A stretch of 64,000 nucleotides of DNA from Roseovarius lutimaris (GTDB taxonomy: Bacteria; Pseudomonadota; Alphaproteobacteria; Rhodobacterales; Rhodobacteraceae): contig NZ_FOVP01000017.1 in NCBI RefSeq assembly GCF_900115165.1, forward strand, positions 1-64,000, given 5' to 3'. The notes beneath the pieces were generated by a model. That model was not told where the DNA came from. It did not search any database and was given only the letters and a program-made list of their open reading frames with translations. This document shows, one piece after another, positions 45,273 through 53,639 of this stretch (positions are counted from its first letter, which is position 1; each line of letters begins with the position of its first letter). A program made the position numbers and the translations under genes.

Positions 45273-47591
45273 TTAGCTCTCGGGCGCCTGCGGTCCGGGT
45301 TTTGCCACCAGAAGATTGCCAAGAATGGCGCGCGCCTTTGCGCTGTCCTCCAGCAAGCGACGGCTCTGGGCCAAAACTCCGGTTGCTATTGACTCGGATT
45401 CGGTTTCGTCCCCCTGCATCATGCGCGCTACGTTCTGTAGGAGCGGATCCTCCGAGGTGCTGACCTGCTCCCAATCTTCGGCCAGCCAGGCGGCGTTTTG
45501 GGCCTTGTCCGGTTGATTGCTGGCCTTGAAGTATTCTGATGCAGCGCGATGTTCGCCTGCCAGTTCGAGCGCCTGCGCGCGAAGCGCATCGGCCTCTGGC
45601 CCGTCTAGGCCGATCAATTCGACCTCTGCCTGGCGGGGCTGGTTCTGTGCCAAGGCAATTTCCGCTCGGATTAACCGGTGAGAGCGGCCCTCCGGGCCAG
45701 GTGTCGGCGCCGAAACAAATTCCAGTGCAGCAGTCTCAAAGCCGTTGTCCAGAAGGCGTTTTGCAACCGCAGCGGCAATTTCAGGTGCAAGGTTCCCGGC
45801 GTGCCTTGCATGACCTGCAAGCGTATGACGCAAAAACGCAAGGTCATCCGCGTTGTCTGTCAGGTATTCTATCAGGGTTTGCTGGATCATATCATGGCTG
45901 TCAGGGGCGAGATCGGATGAGAGACGATCAAATTCTCTAAAGGACTGATCAAACGCCCCGGAGGCTGCCAAAGCAGAGATATAGGCACGTGCAAGGTTTT
46001 GACCCAATTTGGCACCACGGTTTTCCTGGGCATAGGCCCCGGCCAGCTGGGCAAGGTCGAATGAGATTTCCTGTTTCGCGGCGAGCCGCTTATTGATGAG
46101 TTTCAAGACCGCATCAGCAGAGGGTTCCGCATTGCTTTGTGCGACAGTTTCAAGTTCGCTCGTCGCCTCTTTTGGGTTGCCCTTGGCCTCGGCCAATTCG
46201 GCCCGTGCCATGCTCGCGCCAGCGGTTTTTTCCGGTTGGTTGCGGTCAATCATCCGCAATATCTGGTCGGCACTTTCAACGTGCCCGGCGCGTGTCAGTC
46301 TGCGCGCCAGAAGCGGCCCGAGGTAAAGTCGCAGGTGCCGTGGCAGGGCGGCAAAGTTGCGTTGAATTGCCTTAAGGTCGATCGCGCTGTCGTTTGGCAA
46401 CGTCTCGTAGGACAGCGCCGACCAGAGTGCCGCCGCAGTCTTGCACCCCAGTTGACCGGCAAACAAAGACCCTTGCGGCGCATGGCCGTCATCAAGAATG
46501 ACCGCCATTTCAGAAAGAACATCCTTATGTGGGGCATCTATTTCGACAAGGCCGAGGATCTGCCTGGTTTCGTGCCCGAACCCGAAATAGGCATAAAGGC
46601 GGGCCAGGTCCAGGGCGACGGTCACATCCGGGGTGTCAAACTCGCCCAAAAGGCGCCCGCTTAACGCGCCGATCTGTTGATGGAATGGGGTTTCGTCCCC
46701 CCAGCCGGGAAGGGCGATCAAATCGTCTGCAATACAGGCCGGATGTCCGGACAGCGAAAAATTACCCTCGATATGGGCGCGGATTTCCCGGTCGATGCTG
46801 GATTGCGCGTGCAGATTGAGATTTGCCGGTAAGGCCGAGGGCGTCTCGTGTTGCGGTTCAGGGGCGACCGCTTTCGCAGGCACCTGCGCCAGGTCATGCG
46901 CGGCGCCCTCAGGGGCGGGGCTCTGGCGAGGGCGCGTTGCACGCTTTGGAGTCAAAAGCCCCTGCGTTGCGGCACGCGCCAGATTGTTGAGCAATTCGGC
47001 CTGCATCCGGGGGAGATTTGCGTTTGGAGGGGGCGTGGCTTGGGCCGCGGCGTTCCTCGGGCCATGTGCTGTATCGCCATTGTGGTGCGTGCCAAGCCCA
47101 GAATCGTGCTGCGCAACCATCATCGCGGCGGCCGCAGATGCCGTTTCCGGATTCACCTTGAATGTTCCCGCAACGCTTGCCTGCGGAATCGTCAATGACC
47201 GGTTTGACGGAGTCATAGGAGCGGGCGTTGTCGCATTCTCTGCAAGATCCAGAACAAGCATTGTCCGGTCATTCCAGAACGGTCGAAGTGTGCAATTGCA
47301 GCCAAACTTTAAGTCCAGCCGCGCGGCGCCAGTTGGGGCCGAGATATCTTCAAGCCGGTCGCGCGTCACCCTGTTGAAGACTTTGCTTGTGTCGAACGCC
47401 ACGTTGCTTTTCGGGAAGGCCACTGACGCACCGCTTTCAGTGCTTTCAATCACCCACTCAAGCCGCTCCGGCAGATTGAGGACGAGCCGCGTAAAGCCGT
47501 CATGAGCCCCAGAGCGTATTGAGACGGTTTGAGCATAGGCAGATTGCGCAAAGGCGACGAATAGAAGAAAACTCAGGGTGCGGGCGATCAT
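45273..47591 (-). CDS. Large secreted helical-repeat protein coupled to motA, unknown
   Basis: 772 residues. Signal peptide MIARTLSFLLFVAFAQSAYA (cleaved at about 20). Residues 22-125 form a beta-rich domain (SGAHDGFTRLVLNLPERLEW ... MLVLDLAEN) that resembles AMIN/peptidoglycan-binding domains. Residues about 125-270 are a Pro/Ala-rich linker, and 280-770 are helical TPR-like repeats (LARAYISALAASGAF, AEIALAQNQPRQAEVELIGL, QALELAGEHRAASEYFKASN). Its start overlaps the motA stop by 4 bases. By position it is a candidate periplasmic motor or stator-anchoring factor, functionally comparable to rhizobial MotC, but I see no clear homology. Confidence 0.75.
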   Translation of the reverse strand: MIARTLSFLLFVAFAQSAYAQTVSIRSGAHDGFTRLVLNLPERLEWVIESTESGASVAFPKSNVAFDTSKVFNRVTRDRLEDISAPTGAARLDLKFGCNCTLRPFWNDRTMLVLDLAENATTPAPMTPSNRSLTIPQASVAGTFKVNPETASAAAAMMVAQHDSGLGTHHNGDTAHGPRNAAAQATPPPNANLPRMQAELLNNLARAATQGLLTPKRATRPRQSPAPEGAAHDLAQVPAKAVAPEPQHETPSALPANLNLHAQSSIDREIRAHIEGNFSLSGHPACIADDLIALPGWGDETPFHQQIGALSGRLLGEFDTPDVTVALDLARLYAYFGFGHETRQILGLVEIDAPHKDVLSEMAVILDDGHAPQGSLFAGQLGCKTAAALWSALSYETLPNDSAIDLKAIQRNFAALPRHLRLYLGPLLARRLTRAGHVESADQILRMIDRNQPEKTAGASMARAELAEAKGNPKEATSELETVAQSNAEPSADAVLKLINKRLAAKQEISFDLAQLAGAYAQENRGAKLGQNLARAYISALAASGAFDQSFREFDRLSSDLAPDSHDMIQQTLIEYLTDNADDLAFLRHTLAGHARHAGNLAPEIAAAVAKRLLDNGFETAALEFVSAPTPGPEGRSHRLIRAEIALAQNQPRQAEVELIGLDGPEADALRAQALELAGEHRAASEYFKASNQPDKAQNAAWLAEDWEQVSTSEDPLLQNVARMMQGDETESESIATGVLAQSRRLLEDSAKARAILGNLLVAKPGPQAPES

Positions 47592-48457
47592 GCGGCATCC
47601 TTTTTGACGCTTTTAAGCGCCTCTTCCAGATCGTTGAAACTTGGCCGATTGTGTTGCGGCGTGTTTTGGCGACCCACCTCAATACAGATGTTGGTTGCGT
47701 GATTGTACAGATTGGCGACCAGAACCTCGCGGATGAGTTTGTAAAACTGCGCGTCCTCGTCGACGACATCCTTGACCTTGGCGGCGAATGGGCCAACCAG
47801 ACCGTAGGACAGAAAGACGCCCAGAAATGTGCCGACAAGCGCGCCGCCGATCATTTTCCCCAGAATTTCCGGCGGCTGGTCGATTGCGGCCATCGTTTTG
47901 ATAACCCCAAGCACGGCCGCCACAATCCCGAGGGCGGGCAGGCCATCGGCCATGGTCTGTAACGCGTGGCTGGAATGCTGAGCATGATGTTGGCTTGCTT
48001 CCATCCGCTTTTCCAGAACTTCCTCTACCTGATGGGGATCGTCATAGTTCATTGACGCCGAACGCAACGTATCACTGATAAGTGCGATGGCCTCTTTGTC
48101 GGTCAGAATTTTCGGGTACTTACCGAAAATCGACGATTCATCGGGCGCCTCGATATGTTCTTCGATGGCCACCGGATTCTGGCGGCCCAGACGAATGAGC
48201 TCAAACAACAGGCAGAGCAGATCGCGGTAATCGGAGGGTTTCCATTTCGGGCCTTTGAACACCTTGCTGAGATCTTTGATCGTATGTTTGATGGCCGGTC
48301 CATCGTTGCTTATCAAAAAGGCCCCAATGGCTGCGCCGCCGATCATCATCAACTCGAAAGGCAATGCCTTGAGGATGATGCCAAGCTTGCCCCCGGCGGC
48401 CAGGTATCCGCCAAAGACCATGACGAAAATGACCACAATGCCAATGATACCAACCAT
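47588..48457 (-). CDS. motA: Flagellar motor stator protein MotA
   Basis: 289 residues, four membrane helices. VGIIGIVVIFVMVFGGYLAAGG at the start (first 19: VGIIGIVVIFVMVFGGYLA), LPALGIVAAVLGVIKTMAAI in the loop to helix 3, and GALVGTFLGVFLSYGLVGPF in helices 3-4. Proton channel with MotB, which is encoded separately at 58644. ATG at 48457 with GGAG; an upstream TTG is less likely. Coupled to the repeat protein behind it. Confidence 0.95.
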   Translation of the reverse strand: MVGIIGIVVIFVMVFGGYLAAGGKLGIILKALPFELMMIGGAAIGAFLISNDGPAIKHTIKDLSKVFKGPKWKPSDYRDLLCLLFELIRLGRQNPVAIEEHIEAPDESSIFGKYPKILTDKEAIALISDTLRSASMNYDDPHQVEEVLEKRMEASQHHAQHSSHALQTMADGLPALGIVAAVLGVIKTMAAIDQPPEILGKMIGGALVGTFLGVFLSYGLVGPFAAKVKDVVDEDAQFYKLIREVLVANLYNHATNICIEVGRQNTPQHNRPSFNDLEEALKSVKKDAA

Positions 48458-48528
48458 AGTTTTCTCCGCCACCAATTGTTGTGATAAATCTGACAGTGCC
48501 GGGTTAAGAAACCCTGAGTTTTTGCGAT

Positions 48529-49134
48529 TTATTCGCTTGGAACATTCGCATTTCGACCGGCCAGAACCACACTAAAGGTATGGGCGGCGCCCGGACTAAG
48601 GCCCGCCATGACGGCGGCGGCGATTTCGGGGCGCATGCGGGCAAGAAATCCTGCTGCGAAATGGGGGTCCATTTCCTCGAACAGGGCTGCTGCCTGCTTT
48701 GGCTTCATGTTTTCATATACTTTGGTAAGCCGTGTCAGATCATCCTCGGCTGCGGTGTCGGCAAGGGCGAGCGTCTGGCGTAGCTCTTCTTCGGCGGTGG
48801 TGAGGGCCGCCATTTTGCGCTCGATTTCCTGATCGGCCACGCGCAGGGCCTGCATGCGATCGCGCAATGCAAGTTCGCGTTCTTGCAGGCGCGCCTCGCG
48901 GTCCTGGAACGCGGTCAGCATCAATTGAAGATCCTCAGGTGTTTCACAGGATTGAGAAGTGGCATGCGTGGCGCTCGCCTCGTCTTGCGCAGATGAGGCC
49001 CGTGCAAAGGCGTGACCGGCGCCATCGCCCAATCGAATCACCGCTGAACCCAGCAAAAGAGTGGTGATCATGAAGAGGGCGCCACGCCCCGGTGCGCGCC
49101 GCTTGCGGCCTGGTTTCTTCTTTGAGGTCTTCAT
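48529..49134 (-). CDS. MotE-like flagellar protein
   Basis: 201 residues: basic N-terminus, one signal-anchor helix (about 19-37), a coiled coil at 75-140 (FQDREARLQERELALRDRMQ) and a MgtE_N-like domain at the end (LTKVYENMKPKQAAALFEEM). This matches MotE-type proteins of alphaproteobacteria, described as periplasmic chaperone for MotC in rhizobia. Overlaps the DUF6468 gene by 4 bases; motA follows 71 bases later. Confidence 0.82.
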   Translation of the reverse strand: MKTSKKKPGRKRRAPGRGALFMITTLLLGSAVIRLGDGAGHAFARASSAQDEASATHATSQSCETPEDLQLMLTAFQDREARLQERELALRDRMQALRVADQEIERKMAALTTAEEELRQTLALADTAAEDDLTRLTKVYENMKPKQAAALFEEMDPHFAAGFLARMRPEIAAAVMAGLSPGAAHTFSVVLAGRNANVPSE

Positions 49135-49520
49135 CGTGCCAGCTCATCTGACATTTCCTGATGTCGTTTGAACACCGGCCCGGAAACAGGGTCTGGCTGC
49201 GGCGCTTGGGGCGCAGGCTGTACATGCCGGGTAGGTTCCGGCAGATCGTGCATGGATGCCATCAGAAGTTCGAGCCGTTTGGCCACGCCTTCCGCACGCT
49301 CGGTCAATGCCTCAAGCGACCGGGTCGATTCGTTGGCGGTTGATTGCGCCGCGCGAAGGGTTTTGGTCAGGTCATCAACCTGGGCCGATAGCACGGCCAC
49401 CGCCCCCCCCATGCCGGTTTCAAGATCGTTGAAGCGGCTAAGACGACGCGCCAGGATAAAGCAATAAAACCCGGCCCCGACTGCGCCTGCGACCAGCAGG
49501 ATATCTGCGATCAGTTCCAT
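49131..49520 (-). CDS. DUF6468-like membrane-anchored coiled-coil protein
   Basis: 129 residues. N-terminal membrane helix (ELIADILLVAGAVGAGFYCF) followed by a cytoplasmic or periplasmic coiled coil (VAVLSAQVDDLTKTLRAAQS) and a Pro-rich tail. The arrangement fits the DUF6468 family of alphaproteobacterial flagellar loci. Function unknown; probably associated with the stator given its neighbours fliL, motE and motA. Confidence 0.7.
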   Translation of the reverse strand: MELIADILLVAGAVGAGFYCFILARRLSRFNDLETGMGGAVAVLSAQVDDLTKTLRAAQSTANESTRSLEALTERAEGVAKRLELLMASMHDLPEPTRHVQPAPQAPQPDPVSGPVFKRHQEMSDELAR

Positions 49521-49531
49521 AATTTCTGTCC

Positions 49532-50038
49532 TCAGTTTAGTACAAATTCCATGATCAGCAGGTCATTCACCCGCTCACCACCCGTTACAATCTGAACCCG
49601 GCGCAGCATCTGTGCGCGCAGTCGCACAAGGGCGGTATTGTCCTCGATATCTGCCAGATTAAGGGCGCGCAGATAGTTGTTGAGCACATCCACTACCCTT
49701 GGCATCAACTGTTCGACTTCGGCCTTGTGCGAGGTCTTCACCTCAAGTTCTGCGCGAAAGCGCAAGTGATGTTTTTCGCCGTCATTGGCCATGGAGATCG
49801 TCAATGGGTCCACGGGCACAAAGGCCACATCAGGCATCGTTGCGATCTCGGGCGCGTCCACCTTGTGGCCGGTGTCGAGCGCCGCAGCATCATGGCCGTC
49901 GCCCAAGGGCAACATCCCTGAATAAACGGCGAAAAACCCGCCGCCGCCGCCGACCAGGGCCAATACCAGCCCCAGAATCAGCGGCAGCTTCGAGGTTTTT
50001 TTGCCTGTGGTCTCTTCTGTCTCTTTCGGCTCTGCCAT
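49532..50038 (-). CDS. fliL: Flagellar basal-body protein FliL
   Basis: 168 residues. Short cytoplasmic N-terminus, one membrane helix (LPLILGLVLALVGGGGGFFA), then the FliL periplasmic domain (VAFVPVDPLTISMANDGEKH, LRFRAELEVKT ... NDLLIMEFVLN). It surrounds and assists the stator. First gene of the minus operon fliL-DUF6468-motE-motA-repeat protein-slt-flhA-fliR-flhB-fliJ-like. Confidence 0.93.
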   Translation of the reverse strand: MAEPKETEETTGKKTSKLPLILGLVLALVGGGGGFFAVYSGMLPLGDGHDAAALDTGHKVDAPEIATMPDVAFVPVDPLTISMANDGEKHHLRFRAELEVKTSHKAEVEQLMPRVVDVLNNYLRALNLADIEDNTALVRLRAQMLRRVQIVTGGERVNDLLIMEFVLN

Positions 50039-50085
50039 GCTGCTTTCCCGTATGTTTCGGTAAAGCCAATATAGGCCGACAGAAA

Positions 50086-50100
50086 CTAACCGATTGTTAA
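50086..50100. promoter_or_regulatory. CtrA-type box between fliL and fliF
   Basis: CTAA-N7-TTAA, 7 of 8 matches to TTAA-N7-TTAA, 48 bases from the fliL ATG and 64 bases from the fliF start. It could serve both divergent operons. Confidence 0.55.
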
Positions 50101-50163
50101 GCCTGATCAGCGAAAGATGACTTCAGCGAACGGCAGAACGCCGCAGACCAGGAGGCAAAGAAT

Positions 50164-51792
50164 TTGCAGCAGATCGTACAGCTCTGGCAATCACTTGATA
50201 ATCGTCGCCGTATCATCGTGGTGGGCGCAACTGCGGCCATGTTCTGGACGGTGCTGGCCCTGGCACGCATGGCGTCAGAGCCCAGTATGACCCTGCTTTA
50301 TGCGGGTCTTGAAAGCAGTGCCGCAGGCGAAGTGGTCGCGGCGCTGGAACAGCGTGGCGCGACCTATGAGGTGCGCGGCGGCGCGATTTTCGTTGATTCG
50401 GCACGGCGCGATGAACTGCGTATGACCCTTGCGGGTGAGGGGCTGCCAAGCTCGTCCTCCAAGGGATATGAATTGCTTGACGGATTATCCGGCTTTGGCA
50501 CCACATCGCAGATGTTCGATGCCGCCTACTGGCGCGCCAAAGAAGGCGAACTTGCGCGCACCATCGTCTCGCACCCCGGTATTTCCAACGCCCGCGTTCA
50601 TATTTCTTCGACCGGCTCGAACCCGTTTCAACGCGATATCCGCCAGTCGGCCTCTGTTTCAATCACAACCAGTGGCGGCGGGATCACCCCTAAACATGCC
50701 CGGGCCTTGCAATTTCTGGTGGCCTCGGCGGTGACCGGGCTGACCCCCGAAGAGGTGTCGATCATCGACGCTGACGGTGGCTTGATCGGTGCCACCGAAG
50801 AAGCGCCGAGCAATACCGCCGATGACCGGGCCGAAGCCCTGCGTCAGCGCGCTGAACGCCTGCTTGAGGCGCGGGTCGGGCACGGGAATGCGGTTGTTGT
50901 GGTCAGTGTCGATACGGTTACCAAGACCGAATCGATCCGCGAGCGCCGGTTTGATCCCGAAGGCCGGGTGGCCATCAGCACCGATAGTGAAGAGCGCAGC
51001 AATACGTCCTCCGATGAGGGCGGCGGCGATGTCACCGTGGCGTCAAACCTTCCTGATGGGGACGGCGCGCAAGGGGGCGCGTCTTCCAGTGAAAATAGTG
51101 AAACCCGTGAGCGTGTGAATTATGAGGTGTCCGGCACCGAGCGCGAAATCACCCAAGGGCCCGGCGCCATCAAGCGTCTGAGCGTTGCGGTGCTGATCAA
51201 TGAAATTACAGCCACGGATGATGTCGGCGTCACGACGTTTGTGCCCCGGTCCGATGAAGAATTGGCCGCCCTGCGCGAGCTTGTCTCGTCGGCGGTGGGC
51301 TATGACGAAGAGCGCGGCGATGTGATCACTCTCAAGACAATGCAGTTTGAGCCGCTCGAACCAGGCGGTACCGCGGCCAAGGCCGGGCTTTTGGATCGTC
51401 TGGTGATTGATGCGATGTCTCTCATTCAGGCGCTGGTCCTGGCGGTGGTTGCGCTTGTCCTGGGTCTTTTTGTGGTGCGCCCGATTCTGGCGCGACCGGT
51501 GGGGCAAGCCCCGGCGCAGATCGCCGCCGCGCCCAGTTCCGCCCCCGCCGAGGGCGCAAGTGCCGATCTGACCCCGCTTACCGGGGAAATTGACGACGGT
51601 GAGTTCGACGAAGCCGCGCTATCCCTCGTCTCGGATCGCGGACGCGGTACGGCGGAGGCGGGCGATCTGGCCGCACTCGACCGCAGCAGCGAAGATCCGG
51701 TTGCGCGCTTGCGAAATCTGATCGGTCAGCGACAGGATGAAACCGTCGAAATTCTACGCAACTGGCTTGAAGGCGAAGAGGAGAATGCGTGA
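50164..51792 (+). CDS. fliF: Flagellar MS-ring protein FliF
   Basis: 542 residues. Membrane helices at about 18-36 and 420-443. TLLYAGLESSAAGEVVAALE, the RBM segments, TIVSHPGISNARVHIS, NYEVSGTEREITQGPGAIKR (NYEVSGTEREI) and the C-terminal FliG-binding tail ARLRNLIGQRQDETVEILRN with W are present. TTG start: AGGAGG lies 8 bases upstream and no better ATG exists. First gene of fliF-fliH-fliN-fliP. Confidence 0.95.
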   Translation: MQQIVQLWQSLDNRRRIIVVGATAAMFWTVLALARMASEPSMTLLYAGLESSAAGEVVAALEQRGATYEVRGGAIFVDSARRDELRMTLAGEGLPSSSSKGYELLDGLSGFGTTSQMFDAAYWRAKEGELARTIVSHPGISNARVHISSTGSNPFQRDIRQSASVSITTSGGGITPKHARALQFLVASAVTGLTPEEVSIIDADGGLIGATEEAPSNTADDRAEALRQRAERLLEARVGHGNAVVVVSVDTVTKTESIRERRFDPEGRVAISTDSEERSNTSSDEGGGDVTVASNLPDGDGAQGGASSSENSETRERVNYEVSGTEREITQGPGAIKRLSVAVLINEITATDDVGVTTFVPRSDEELAALRELVSSAVGYDEERGDVITLKTMQFEPLEPGGTAAKAGLLDRLVIDAMSLIQALVLAVVALVLGLFVVRPILARPVGQAPAQIAAAPSSAPAEGASADLTPLTGEIDDGEFDEAALSLVSDRGRGTAEAGDLAALDRSSEDPVARLRNLIGQRQDETVEILRNWLEGEEENA

Positions 51793-52379
51793 TGTCGATC
51801 GCTCACCTTTTGGATGATTTCGGCGCCTATGCGCGTGGAACACCGGTCTCTATCACGGATGTTTTTCTGGAAGAACAAAGGCTTGAAGCTTTTGAGAAAG
51901 GCTATCAGGCCGGGTGGGATGATTCCGTGAAATCCCAGCTCGAGGAGTCGCGCCGGATCACGGCCGATTTTTCCCAGAACCTGCAGGATCTGAGTTTCAC
52001 CTATGAAGAGGCCTATGCGGCAATCATGGAGTCATTGCGCCCGCTTCTGGAACAGATGATTGGCGCGGTGCTGCCACGCCTTGGCCAGGAGACCCTGGCG
52101 CCGCGCCTGATTGAAATCCTGCATGACATGGCGCGTGAGCATGGGCGCCAAAAGGTCGAAATCGCAGCCGCGCCAAGCGATATGACCTTGCTGGAGAACC
52201 TGTCCGAAGAGATGCCGGATCTGCCGATCACTCTGGCCGAAGATGCGTCGCTTTCCGGTGGGCAGGTTTACCTGCGTTTTGGCGAAACTGAGCAGCAAAT
52301 CGACCTTCAGGATGTGTTGCAGGGCATTGATCGCGCACTCTCCGGATTTTTCGAACAAAACAGAAAGGCTACAGCATGA
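51792..52379 (+). CDS. fliH: FliH-like export ATPase regulator
   Basis: 195 residues: N-terminal helical part with FEKGYQAGWDDSV (the FliH-type GxxxG-like entry), then the HrpE/FliH C-domain (IMESLRPLLEQMIGAVLPRL). It should bind FliI. Weakly conserved; assigned mostly from the FEKGYQAGW segment and its place between fliF and fliN. It overlaps the fliF stop by 1 base; a GTG 3 bases earlier is possible. Confidence 0.75.
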   Translation: MSIAHLLDDFGAYARGTPVSITDVFLEEQRLEAFEKGYQAGWDDSVKSQLEESRRITADFSQNLQDLSFTYEEAYAAIMESLRPLLEQMIGAVLPRLGQETLAPRLIEILHDMAREHGRQKVEIAAAPSDMTLLENLSEEMPDLPITLAEDASLSGGQVYLRFGETEQQIDLQDVLQGIDRALSGFFEQNRKATA

Positions 52380-52678
52380 AGGATGAAACGCCGGGTCAAA
52401 GCGAAAGGCCTGCCAATGATCTGTCCAACCCGTTTTCGTCGGTTCCGATCGAAATCACGATTTCGGTCGGCAAGGCGCGGCCGTTGATCCGCGACCTTCT
52501 GAAACTGGGCAAGGATGCCGTTCTGCCGCTTGACCGGCGTGTTGATGACGCGGTTGAGCTTTATGTCGGGGAACGGCTCATTGCCCGGGGTCAACTTGAA
52601 GAGCTTGATGGCGATCAACAGGGCCAATTGGCCGTTCGCCTGACAGAAGTGGCCAATCTGCAAGACGGTCTGGGATGA
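52376..52678 (+). CDS. fliN: Flagellar switch protein FliN
   Basis: 100 residues. The SpoA/FliN C-domain is complete: VPIEITISVGKARPLIRDLL, LDRRVDDAVELYVGERLIAR. C-ring component with FliM and FliG, which are not in this window. Overlaps its neighbours by 4 bases each. Confidence 0.93.
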   Translation: MKDETPGQSERPANDLSNPFSSVPIEITISVGKARPLIRDLLKLGKDAVLPLDRRVDDAVELYVGERLIARGQLEELDGDQQGQLAVRLTEVANLQDGLG

Positions 52679-53412
52679 ACCGCGCCGTTCTTGTCGGTCT
52701 TCTGGCGGTGGCGGGGCTCTGGCTTGTTGCGGCCCCCGTCTCCGCGCAGGAAATCTCGATTTCCCTGGGGGATGAGTCCTCGATTTCGGCACGCACGATC
52801 CAGCTGATTGCCCTGATCACGGTCCTGAGCCTTGCGCCGGGGCTTGCAATCATGATCACCTGCTTTCCGTTCATCGTGACGGTGTTGTCGATCCTTCGCC
52901 AAGGCATCGGCCTGCAACAATCGCCGCCCAATATGCTCATCGTCAGCCTCGCATTGTTTCTGACCTATTTCGTGATGGAGCCGGTGTTTATCGCGGCCTG
53001 GACCGAGGGTATTGATCCGCTTTTGCAAGAACAGCTCTCACTTGAGGTCGCGATTGAGCGTGCGATTGAGCCGTTTCGGGTGTTCATGGCGGGGCGTGTG
53101 AAACCCGATACCTTTGCCGCCATGGCCGCGTTGCGCCCCGACGCGGCAACGATTCCAATCGGAGCGGAAGCGCCGCTATCGGTCTTGGTGCCCAGCTTCA
53201 TGCTGTCGGAAATTGCCCGTGCATTTCAGATCGGGTTTCTGGTTTTCATGCCGTTCCTGATTATCGACCTTGTCGTGGCGGCGATCCTCATGTCGATGGG
53301 GATGATGATGGTGCCGCCGGCGATTGTGTCGCTTCCCTTCAAGCTTGCCTTCTTTGTCATCGCAGACGGCTGGACGCTGATCGCCGGAAGCCTGGTGCGC
53401 GGCTATATGTAG
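52675..53412 (+). CDS. fliP: Export gate protein FliP
   Basis: 245 residues. Signal-like N-terminus, then PGLAIMITCFPFIVTVLSIL and RQGIGLQQSPPNMLIVSLAL, and the C-terminal FLVFMPFLIIDLVVAAILMS with MGMMMVPP, all FliP signatures. Last gene of the fliF operon; no fliO is seen in front of it. Confidence 0.96.
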   Translation: MNRAVLVGLLAVAGLWLVAAPVSAQEISISLGDESSISARTIQLIALITVLSLAPGLAIMITCFPFIVTVLSILRQGIGLQQSPPNMLIVSLALFLTYFVMEPVFIAAWTEGIDPLLQEQLSLEVAIERAIEPFRVFMAGRVKPDTFAAMAALRPDAATIPIGAEAPLSVLVPSFMLSEIARAFQIGFLVFMPFLIIDLVVAAILMSMGMMMVPPAIVSLPFKLAFFVIADGWTLIAGSLVRGYM

Positions 53413-53529
53413 GTCCTGGCCTTACGCCGCTGAGCGACAGCGGGGGCCCAAATTCTTGTGCTCTACACGGCGGCGCTCTGAAAAAAAGGGCCCGCCGTTT
53501 TCCTTTGGCAGGCCTCGTGGCATGAAAAG

Positions 53530-53559
53530 AGGGGCGAAGCATTGTTAAGCCTCGCCCCT
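53530..53559. terminator. Terminator between fliP and flgI
   Basis: AGGGGCGA / TCGCCCCT stem extended by further pairs around one mismatch. On the minus strand it is followed by CTTTTC, so it best fits the end of the flgE-flgK-flgL-flgI operon. The remaining 227-base gap holds no gene that I can see. Confidence 0.7.
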
Positions 53560-53639
53560 TACGGTGTTGGAACCCCTTAATGTCGTCGCACCCGCGGCGC
53601 GCTTCATGCTGTGCGCCGGGGCGGACAACCCGCGTGGCG

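Noticed and set aside
48524..48542. GGGTT/AACCC hairpin with a T-run on the plus strand near motA
   Set aside because: Both neighbours are on the minus strand and the T-run is on the other one, so it ends no visible transcript.
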